Assembly: GCF_000379725.1 (NCBI RefSeq)
Contig: NZ_KB903642.1
Span: 1-36,231, forward strand
Origin: Cytophaga aurantiaca DSM 3654
GTDB lineage: Bacteria; Bacteroidota; Bacteroidia; Cytophagales; Cytophagaceae
Length of the DNA: 36,231 nucleotides
Direction of reading: 5' to 3'
In this document: piece after piece, positions 26,586 to 33,553 of the stretch
Numbering within the stretch: the first letter of the stretch is position 1
How the letters are laid out: the number at the start of each line of letters is the position of its first letter
The notes under the pieces: generated by a model
Database searches by the model: none
What the model saw: only the letters and a program-made list of their open reading frames with translations
What the model was told of the DNA's origin: nothing
Program-made: the position numbers and the translations under genes

Positions 26586-26653
26586 AACACGCCTAAAAAT
26601 AAAAAAGCATGTAACCTGAAAAGGATACATGCTTTTTTATTTTTAGGCGTGTT
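26586..26653. terminator. Very long symmetrical terminator after the sigma/anti-sigma pair
   Basis: A perfect 28-bp stem pairs 26586-26613 with 26626-26653; it contains A-run and T-run tracts (AAAAATAAAAAAG / CTTTTTTATTTTT) and ends in GTTTTTC. It separates the sigma/anti-sigma genes from the CHRD gene, so the downstream genes must have their own promoter. The region 26654-26830 shows no gene; the TAGATTTTT run near 26791 resembles a -7 element but is not convincing. Confidence 0.82.
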
Positions 26654-26830
26654 TTTCTTTGTATGTAACCTTTTCATCTCAGACATACTCTAATGTAATG
26701 TTGTTCAACTTTATTTATAAAAATGAAATCCAGTTGAACATACCATAGCGTATCTATGAAGCAAATCTATTTTAGGTTATTGAGTCGAGGGTAGATTTTT
26801 AAACAACTAGTATAAACCAACAACAAACAA

Positions 26831-28000
26831 ATGAAAAAGGGAACAAACTTCAAAGCAGTATTTTTGCTGGCAGTATCATGTGCTGTACTAATTTTTACGG
26901 GATGTAAAAAGAAAGACGATCCGGCACCAATGGACGACATTAAAACATTAAAAACAGTTACATTATCGGGAGAAAATCAAGTACCATCGATCACAACTTC
27001 TGCTACAGGTACGTTTACGGGTACATACGATGCAACAACAAAAATCCTGTCGTATACGGTTACATACAGTGGAACAGTACCTACTGCTATGCATTTTCAT
27101 AATAGTTTACCGGGTACAAACGGTGGTGTAGAATTTACATTGACAACACCTGTATCTTCACCTGCATCAGGTATGACAACTGCATTGTCGGCCACTCAGG
27201 AAGCAGATTTGTTAGCAGGTAAGTTTTATCTAAACATACACAGTGCTGCAGAACCGAATGGTGTTTTAAGAGCTCAGATTCTAACAGACAATCTTGAAAT
27301 TATCAGAAATGTAAAATTGTCCGGTAACAAGGAAGTTCCTTCAAGCGGTTCTACTGCCACAGGTATATTCAATGGTATCTATAATAAAACGACAAAAAAA
27401 TTAACGTACAATCTTGAGTATACAGGTGCTGCTACGCCAACGGCCATGCATATTCATGAGGCAAAAGCGGGTACAAACGGCAGTGTTATATTTACATTGA
27501 CTACTCCAACTTCATCTCCGGCAACAGGCACAACAGACGTGTTTACAGATTGGAATGAAGCATCTTTATTAGCTGGTGATTATTATATCAACATGCATAC
27601 AAGCAGCTATGCAAATGGTGAGATCAGAGGTCAGCTGGCAACAGATAACATTCTTGTGATTCAATCATCTATGACTGCTGATAATGAAGTTCCGGGGTCT
27701 GGCTCAACAGGTTCTGGTACATTCTATGTAACGTATAATAAAACAACTAAAATTTTAGCATACACAATTGTGTATTCAGGTTTAGGTGCGCCAACTTCTA
27801 TGCACATACACAATGGAGCAGCAGGTGCAAATGGTGGCGTTGAATTCACATTAACTACACCAACTTCATCGCCATCTTCAGGAATGACAGTTGCGTTAAC
27901 AGCTGCACAAGAAGCCGATTTGCTTGCAGGGAACTATTATGCAAATATTCATAGTGCAAATTTTGCAAATGGTGAGGTAAGAGGTCAATTAGTACCATAA
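26831..28000 (+). CDS. Lipoprotein with three CHRD domains
   Basis: A 389-aa lipoprotein: signal with lipobox FTGC (Cys 25), then three tandem CHRD (chordin-like) domains of about 115-120 residues each. Each has the pair of motifs MH(F/I)H...GTNG..(E/I)FTL and LLAG.(Y/F)Y.N(I/M)H....NG..R.Q(I/L), at about 95-150, 205-265 and 328-386. CHRD domains in bacteria are of unknown function; the conserved His residues suggest metal binding. The three copies differ enough in codons to look old rather than newly duplicated. It is placed on the outer or inner membrane surface by its lipid anchor, between the sigma pair and the cytochrome gene. Confidence 0.92.
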   Translation: MKKGTNFKAVFLLAVSCAVLIFTGCKKKDDPAPMDDIKTLKTVTLSGENQVPSITTSATGTFTGTYDATTKILSYTVTYSGTVPTAMHFHNSLPGTNGGVEFTLTTPVSSPASGMTTALSATQEADLLAGKFYLNIHSAAEPNGVLRAQILTDNLEIIRNVKLSGNKEVPSSGSTATGIFNGIYNKTTKKLTYNLEYTGAATPTAMHIHEAKAGTNGSVIFTLTTPTSSPATGTTDVFTDWNEASLLAGDYYINMHTSSYANGEIRGQLATDNILVIQSSMTADNEVPGSGSTGSGTFYVTYNKTTKILAYTIVYSGLGAPTSMHIHNGAAGANGGVEFTLTTPTSSPSSGMTVALTAAQEADLLAGNYYANIHSANFANGEVRGQLVP

Positions 28001-28017
28001 TTTATAGTACTTTAAAT

Positions 28018-28061
28018 AAATAAATCTATTCTTTGGCAAAAGTCAAAGAATAGATTTATTT
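28018..28061. terminator. Intrinsic terminator after the CHRD gene
   Basis: A perfect 18-bp stem pairs 28018-28035 (AAATAAATCTATTCTTTG) with 28044-28061, loop GCAAAAGT, followed by TTTC. It lies 18 bp after the CHRD stop and 14 bp before the next start codon, so it may only partly block read-through to the cytochrome gene. Confidence 0.78.
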
Positions 28062-28075
28062 TTCGATTACGATAA

Positions 28076-28486
28076 ATGAGAAATTCCATGTACAATTTTA
28101 AAAAAATGAATTTTTGTTTGCTTTCAATAGCCCTGTACATACTATTGAATGCTTGTACATACAACAAAGGAGAAACCCCTGTACCTGTTAATAGGGATGT
28201 ACGTTATTCTGTAGATGTTAAACCGATCCTGGTTACCCATTGTTTTAAATGTCATTCCGATACTGCAACAAACCCGGATCGCCCGGGTTATGCATTCTTC
28301 AATCATTTTGATGAAATACAAGGAGAGGCATTAAAGGTGAGTACGGCAAACCCAAATTACACGGTATTGATTGCGCGTTTAAAACATATTGAATCACCAG
28401 GCATGCCTTTTCAGGAAACACCCCTTTCAGATTCGTTGATACAGGTTATTCAGGATTGGGTATTAATAGGTGCACCAAACAATTAA
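28076..28486 (+). CDS. Mono-heme cytochrome c lipoprotein
   Basis: A 136-aa product with a lipoprotein signal (lipobox LLNAC, Cys 27) and one heme c site CFKCH (C56, C59, H60) within DVKPILVTHCFKCHSD, the opening of planctomycete-type/PSCyt1-like cytochrome domains. A candidate distal ligand is the Met in PGMPF (about residue 109), and it ends with the LIQVIQDWVLIGAPNN helix that is typical of the group. It would carry electrons at the membrane surface. The ATG at 28076 is used; an alternative ATG at 28088 leaves the lipobox intact. The next gene starts 10 bp after its stop, so it probably forms an operon with the YceI and DUF5777-like genes. Confidence 0.88.
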   Translation: MRNSMYNFKKMNFCLLSIALYILLNACTYNKGETPVPVNRDVRYSVDVKPILVTHCFKCHSDTATNPDRPGYAFFNHFDEIQGEALKVSTANPNYTVLIARLKHIESPGMPFQETPLSDSLIQVIQDWVLIGAPNN

Positions 28487-28496
28487 AAACTATCTT

Positions 28497-29051
28497 ATGA
28501 AAAACGTATTATACAGCGTTCTTTTTGTGATGTGCGCATTGCCTGCATTGCATGCTCAGGTATTTGCAACTGGTACAGCAAAAACATCTTTTTATTCAAC
28601 AGCACGACTGGAAAATATTGAAGCCACTTCAAAGAAAACAACTGCGGTTATAAATACAGCGACAAATCAAGTGTTGTTTAAAATACTGATCTCTTCATTT
28701 GTATTTAAAAACGGATTGATGCAGGAACATTTTAACGAAACGTACATGGAGAGCGACAAATATCCATATGCGCAGTTCGAGGGAAAGATCAATGAACACA
28801 TTGATTATACTGTAGAAGGAGAATATCCCGTGACCGTAACGGGTACCTTGCTTGTTCATGGCGTAGAGGTTGTACGTACGATATCTGGCAAAGTAAAAGT
28901 AAGTGCGGGAAGTGTTACCTTAAGTGCAGACTTTGTTGTGAATGCTTCTGCTCATAAAATAGATATTCCTAAAGATAAAATTTCAAACATTGCTCAAGAT
29001 ATTAAAGTAAGTGTGTATGCTACCTGTATTCCTTATGTTGCTAAAAAATAA
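28497..29051 (+). CDS. YceI family periplasmic lipid-binding protein
   Basis: From ATG 28497 the product is 184 aa, opening with a signal peptide (MKNVLYSVLFVMCALPALHAQ); an upstream ATG at 28470 would overlap the cytochrome gene and precede the signal. The mature part shows the YceI lipocalin-like barrel: an AKTSFYST...LENIEATSKK start, FKILISSFVFKNGLMQEHFNE, YMESDKYPYAQFEGKI, VTGTLLVHGVEVVRTI and a DFVVNASAHKIDIPK end. YceI barrels bind polyisoprenoid or quinone-like lipids. Next to a cytochrome c this suggests an electron-transfer or quinone-linked role (inference). The following gene overlaps its last 17 bp. Confidence 0.92.
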   Translation: MKNVLYSVLFVMCALPALHAQVFATGTAKTSFYSTARLENIEATSKKTTAVINTATNQVLFKILISSFVFKNGLMQEHFNETYMESDKYPYAQFEGKINEHIDYTVEGEYPVTVTGTLLVHGVEVVRTISGKVKVSAGSVTLSADFVVNASAHKIDIPKDKISNIAQDIKVSVYATCIPYVAKK

Positions 29052-29934
29052 ATTCACATTTCTAAGTGTATTGTTTTTTCTGATTCATACAGCTGTTTTT
29101 GCTCAGACAAATTTAGATAGTTTTATAGTTGAAGAAAAAGAACCGGCGTATGTGATTGCAAGCTTTAAAGCAACACGTATTGTAAATGCACATTCTATTG
29201 AAACGGTTAGAAAAGGAATTCTTGACTTTCGTATTACACATCATTTCGGAGATGTAGGAGGTAACTACGGCGGAGTACACACGCTGTATGGTTTTGATAA
29301 TGCATCCGATATTCGCTTCGGTTTTGAATATGGCATTACAGATCGATTAACAGCAGGTTTCGGAAGAAGTAAAGTAGCTGAAAATTTAGATTTTTTTCTG
29401 AAGTATCGTTTGCTGCGACAAACCTTAGATAACAGCATGCCTGTTTCAGTTACAGTCTTTGCCGATCTTGCAATTACACCTCAAGAGAATGCTGCCGTAT
29501 ATTCTGAGTTTGCAAATCGAATGTCTTATGTGACTGAATTGTTGATTGCCCGGAAATTTACAAAGTCGTTAACACTTCAATTAATGCCGTTGTATCTGCA
29601 TCGGAATTATGTTGCTAATCCGAATGACCACAACGATCTGTTTTCCCTGGGCCTCGGCGGACGCATGAAATTGACAAAACGTTTTTCAATTATTGGAGAT
29701 GTATACTATAGTTTTTCAGATTACTTAACACCATCCAATTCATTTTACCTGCCTATCGGTGTTGGTGTAGAAATTGAAACAGGTGGTCACGTGTTTCAGA
29801 TGTTCTTTACAAACAATGCAGCAATCATTGAGAACAGCTACATAGCCGGTACACGTTCTTCCTGGGGTAAAGGAGAATTTAAAATCGGTTTCACCATTTC
29901 AAGAGACTTCGCATTCAATAAAAAGAATAAGTAA
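29035..29934 (+). CDS. DUF5777-like outer-membrane beta-barrel protein
   Basis: ATG 29035 yields 299 aa with a signal peptide (MLLKNKFTFLSVLFFLIHTAVFAQ); a frame opening at 29011 is deeper inside the YceI gene. The mature region begins with the SFKATRIVNAHSIETV segment typical of DUF5777, then DFRITHHFGDV, HTLYGFDNASDIRFGFEYGITDRLTAGFGRS and alternating barrel strands to KIGFTISRDFAF. It overlaps the YceI gene by 17 bp and is probably translationally coupled. I recall cytochrome c, YceI and DUF5777-like genes together in other Bacteroidota, often with CHRD proteins. Confidence 0.82.
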   Translation: MLLKNKFTFLSVLFFLIHTAVFAQTNLDSFIVEEKEPAYVIASFKATRIVNAHSIETVRKGILDFRITHHFGDVGGNYGGVHTLYGFDNASDIRFGFEYGITDRLTAGFGRSKVAENLDFFLKYRLLRQTLDNSMPVSVTVFADLAITPQENAAVYSEFANRMSYVTELLIARKFTKSLTLQLMPLYLHRNYVANPNDHNDLFSLGLGGRMKLTKRFSIIGDVYYSFSDYLTPSNSFYLPIGVGVEIETGGHVFQMFFTNNAAIIENSYIAGTRSSWGKGEFKIGFTISRDFAFNKKNK

Positions 29935-30097
29935 CCTCTAATTGCTTATGTATATAGGCATAAGTTGTTGTTCTATTCAAAAAAATGATTCAATAGTATG
30001 TATATTTAGTAGGTAGGATCTTATTTTTTCCTGCAACGATTCTCAATTTTATTCCGTTAATAAAAGCAGTTTTTCATTTTTAACAACTGTGGAATTT

Positions 30098-31864
30098 ATG
30101 GGGATACGTTTTTTTGCAGATATGCATAGTCACCCTCAGGGGAGAGCTTTTAATTATTTTAGAAACAATCCGGAGCGTATAACGCAGGTAGAATCAGGGA
30201 TACCGAAAGAATGGTCGCCTTGGGTATTACCGCCGCGGGATGGTGCTCCTAAAAACTGGAATCGTCAACTGGAAGGTAAACGTCCTGGCTGTTTTTCGCA
30301 ATCGGATTTTAACCGGCTTGCCGCAAGTAATGTACGGCTTGTATTTGCATCACTCTATCCTTTAGAAGGTGGATTTGTTCGCGGTAAAGACCCAAAAGGT
30401 TTTGGAAAAATTATAAATACTATATTAAAGCCCATCTCACTTATTGCAGAGAACAATGATCTAAGAGCATTGGCGCAGTCGCTTCAGATGCGCTATTCGG
30501 TTGATCGCATACGTTTCTTTCAGGGTAGAACAAAAGAAGTGTTTGACTATTGGGAAGAAACAAAACTGGAATATTATTTTTTAGCAGCGCGGGATGGAAT
30601 AAAACAAACGCATACATTCAATTACTATGCACAGGAATGTTTAAGTACAATGCTGGACGAAAATGGATTTCCTCAGGAACAATTGGATGAATATCAATTT
30701 AAGTTAGATCATCAATATGAGATCATTCAATCTAAAACACATCTGGCAGCATTGCTGGAAGCTCCCATTACTAAAACGATTGCTGTTGTTCTTACAATTG
30801 AAGGCGGTCACGTATTCAGCATGAATGGTGAGAATGTGATGCTGGATTGGGATATGATTAAATCCAGACTATTGGAATTGAAAAACTGGGGTAAAAAACA
30901 ATCCGATCGCGTTGCATCATCTGCCGACCTGAAAGATGTTACAGCACTTAAAAAATGGATCGATCAGGCAACCGGACAAAAGACCGCACATCCGATTTTT
31001 ATTATAAATCTATCGCATCATTTTAACAACTATCTTGCAGCGCACGCACGCAGCCTTCCGGATAAATTGCGATTGATCATGGATCAATCTCCGGGAATGA
31101 TAAATGGTCCGGCTGTAACAGACATAGGAAGAAAAGTAATTGAGTTGTGTTTGGGTATTAAACGTGTAGTAGTAGATAATAAAATCACATTCGAAAAAAC
31201 AAATTTCGGGAAACGGATTTTAATAGATGTAAAACATCTGAATCCAAGAGCCCGCGCTGTGTATTACGATGAATACATCATTCCATATAACAAACTATTC
31301 CCGGAAGATCGCATACCAGTTATTGCAACACATGTAGGTGTTGTAGGTTCAACGTATCTGACATTAGCTGATCTGAAGAAGCAGGAGATTGTTTCACTTG
31401 CCGAAGATCTGGTAAAAAGAAATACCTCTCGTGATGGGTTTACATTATGGGGTATTAACATGTGTCTGGAAGATATTAAGGTGATCTGTCAATCCAGAGG
31501 CATCATAGCACTTTCAATTGATCAGCGTATTTTAGGAAATCCCAGCGGCAAATCCAGCGCAGCAGATTTTGTGCGCAACCTGGTATACATTATTGAAGAG
31601 TCTCAAAAAAATAAATTCGCCACAGAAAAAACGAACGACTCTATTTGGGATTGTATCTCTGTAGCCTCCGATTTCGATGGCTTTATAGATCCTATTGATA
31701 GCTGTCCATCTGTAATGCATTATGGAGATTTGCTTGCAGATGTTAAAAATCTCTTGTGTTCATACCCCGAAGAATTTTTTGAACCATATACATTAGATCA
31801 ATGCATAGAAAAACTATTTGGTTTGAATGCATATAATTTTGTTAAAACTCATTTCCCCGAATAA
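30098..31864 (+). CDS. Peptidase M19 (membrane dipeptidase)-like metallohydrolase
   Basis: The product is 588 aa from ATG 30098; GTG 30089 would add three residues (MEF). The amidohydrolase-like metal centre of the M19 family is traceable: FADMHSHP near the N-terminus (the HxD-equivalent), IEGGHVFSMNG (the metal-bridging Glu, about residue 235), NLSHHFNN, ATHVGVVGS, and VASDFDGFIDP near the C-terminus. Typical M19 enzymes are 350-400 aa and hydrolyse dipeptides or beta-lactam-like bonds; this one is far longer, with an insertion at about 100-215. No signal peptide, so probably cytoplasmic, or exported by another route. The membrane-protein gene begins 3 bp after its stop. Confidence 0.72.
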   Translation: MGIRFFADMHSHPQGRAFNYFRNNPERITQVESGIPKEWSPWVLPPRDGAPKNWNRQLEGKRPGCFSQSDFNRLAASNVRLVFASLYPLEGGFVRGKDPKGFGKIINTILKPISLIAENNDLRALAQSLQMRYSVDRIRFFQGRTKEVFDYWEETKLEYYFLAARDGIKQTHTFNYYAQECLSTMLDENGFPQEQLDEYQFKLDHQYEIIQSKTHLAALLEAPITKTIAVVLTIEGGHVFSMNGENVMLDWDMIKSRLLELKNWGKKQSDRVASSADLKDVTALKKWIDQATGQKTAHPIFIINLSHHFNNYLAAHARSLPDKLRLIMDQSPGMINGPAVTDIGRKVIELCLGIKRVVVDNKITFEKTNFGKRILIDVKHLNPRARAVYYDEYIIPYNKLFPEDRIPVIATHVGVVGSTYLTLADLKKQEIVSLAEDLVKRNTSRDGFTLWGINMCLEDIKVICQSRGIIALSIDQRILGNPSGKSSAADFVRNLVYIIEESQKNKFATEKTNDSIWDCISVASDFDGFIDPIDSCPSVMHYGDLLADVKNLLCSYPEEFFEPYTLDQCIEKLFGLNAYNFVKTHFPE

Positions 31865-31867
31865 GTT

Positions 31868-32905
31868 ATGACGCCCATTTTAGACTTTATTATTTCATTA
31901 TCATTTATGTTTTTGCTGGTATCCTTAATTGTATCTGCATTAACAGAACTCGTTTCACAATGGCTGGACCTTAGAGGGCGCATGTTGTATTTTTCGATTG
32001 CTAAATTATTAGAGAATAAAGATGATTATAATTGGGGTGAAATGTTTTACAAACATCCATCCATCAAACAGATCAGACAGGACAAGCTGCCTATTAAGCT
32101 TGGCATTTTAGGTAATTTCAAAAAACGTTATCCAAGTTATATTGCACCTGCAACATTTTCTCAGGTGTTGATCGATAACATTCGTTTTTGGGATAATGTT
32201 AAATCTACGCATCAGCCTTTGACTGAAATAAGTGATGCAAAAATTAAAGAGCTTGTTGAAAGTCTGCCCGAAGGTGAAATGAAACGAAGTATTGTGAGTG
32301 CAGTTTCATTTGCATCCATGAAAGGTATATCAGCGCTAGTTGCGATTGAACAATGGTACAGCGATTACATGGATCGTGTATCCGGATGGTATACACGTAA
32401 GGTTGGTTTTATATCACTACTTCTTGGTTTTGGTGTGAGCATTGCTTTTAATATCAATACAATTAAAGTTGCCAGAGAACTTTGGATAAACAAAGAGCTG
32501 CGATCAGTATCTGCTGATATGGCATCCGGTTCCTATCAAAATTTTAATCCGGACAATTTCAAATCGAATGCATCCGGTGTTCAGACAAAAACAGATAGCA
32601 CACGCATGATAGAAATTCAGCAGAAGATTTCTGAATTGAAATTGCTTCGTACTGAAATTGATAGTTTAACAACCATCGGATATCCAATAGGCTGGAGTAA
32701 ATCCATATTTGAAAAAGTTAAAGCGAATGCTGCTTCAGAAAAAATACCTGTATTTAAAATGTATTGCAGCAAAGCACTGATATTATTTATCTGCGTGTTG
32801 GGCTGGCTCACAACAGCAGTAATGGCGTATATGGGTGCACCGTTTTGGTATGATGTATTGAATAAGATTGTGCCGCTTCGAAAAACAGGAGCTGTTCCTA
32901 AATAA
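31868..32905 (+). CDS. Conserved hypothetical membrane protein, partner of the M19-like enzyme
   Basis: A 345-aa protein with hydrophobic helices at about 5-29 (ILDFIISLSFMFLLVSLIVSALTEL), 179-194 (VGFISLLLGFGVSIAF) and 296-318 (KALILFICVLGWLTTAVMAY). Between them lie a cytoplasmic-like basic region (about 40-130), a linker containing MKGISALVAIEQWYSDYMDRVSGWYTRKVG, and a helical segment with a coiled-coil look (EIQQKISELKLLRTEIDSL). I do not recognise a family. It starts 3 bp after the metallohydrolase stop, so a joint function is likely. It ends before a convergent terminator. Confidence 0.75.
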   Translation: MTPILDFIISLSFMFLLVSLIVSALTELVSQWLDLRGRMLYFSIAKLLENKDDYNWGEMFYKHPSIKQIRQDKLPIKLGILGNFKKRYPSYIAPATFSQVLIDNIRFWDNVKSTHQPLTEISDAKIKELVESLPEGEMKRSIVSAVSFASMKGISALVAIEQWYSDYMDRVSGWYTRKVGFISLLLGFGVSIAFNINTIKVARELWINKELRSVSADMASGSYQNFNPDNFKSNASGVQTKTDSTRMIEIQQKISELKLLRTEIDSLTTIGYPIGWSKSIFEKVKANAASEKIPVFKMYCSKALILFICVLGWLTTAVMAYMGAPFWYDVLNKIVPLRKTGAVPK

Positions 32906-32918
32906 TAAGTGATCGTAT

Positions 32919-32979
32919 TCATATCAACAAAAAAAGGTCTTTCGATATGTATCGAAAGACCTTTTTTTTGTTGATATGA
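32919..32979. terminator. Bidirectional terminator between convergent genes
   Basis: A long stem pairs 32919-32947 with 32950-32979 (TCATATCAAC, A-run, GGTCTTTCGATA), with a one-base bulge because there are seven A against eight T. It lies between the 345-aa gene (+) and the T9SS tail protein gene (-), with A/T tracts on both sides. Confidence 0.85.
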
Positions 32980-32987
32980 AATTTTTA

Positions 32988-33314
32988 TTATTTATTTTTT
33001 ATCATTTTTCTTGATTCAACAATTCCTTTATTGCTGTAAAGGTTGCAGAAATAAATACCTGTCTTAAGTGAACTGATATCTAATGTTAGTGATGTGAAGC
33101 CTGTTTTGTTGCTCAAATCAATGTAAGCAACTTCATTTCCGATCATATCATAAATACGTATTGCTTTTATATCCTTATTTAAGTAACTGATGCGAAAGGT
33201 AACGTCGGTTTCAACCGGATTAGGAGAGATAAGAAAAGTCGTAGCTGTATCCGATTGAGCATTTGATGCAAAACCGATACCTAGGAAAAACAATATGACA
33301 GCTAATTTTTTCAT
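32988..33314 (-). CDS. Minimal secreted protein: signal peptide plus T9SS type A tail only
   Basis: A 108-aa product with a signal peptide (MKKLAVILFFLGIGFASNAQ), about eight linker residues, and then a complete type A sorting domain: FLISPNPVETDVTFRIS, IKAIRIYDMIGNEVAYIDLS, LDISSLKTGIYFCNLYSN and KMIKNK. There is no cargo between them. The frame and start are clean, so it is an intact gene rather than a visible pseudogene. It could be a decoy or regulatory substrate of the type IX secretion system, a small anchored surface peptide, or an old internal deletion of a larger protein. An upstream gap of 239 bp separates it from the divergent GH26 gene. Confidence 0.82.
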   Translation of the reverse strand: MKKLAVILFFLGIGFASNAQSDTATTFLISPNPVETDVTFRISYLNKDIKAIRIYDMIGNEVAYIDLSNKTGFTSLTLDISSLKTGIYFCNLYSNKGIVESRKMIKNK

Positions 33315-33553
33315 GTATTATATCAAATATACGAGATTATACATGAAAATGTTAATAATCGTGCCAAAATCTTATTTTAAGAAAAGGTTACTTTTCAGGC
33401 ATTTGATTGTAATAGTGGAGAGAAATGGGCGATTAATTCAGTTTAATTGGCTTTAATTTTATTAATTGACACTATTTCAGTGTATTACATTATTTTTTAT
33501 TAATAATATTCAATTATTTATTATATTAGTACCATATAAACCCGAAATAATTT

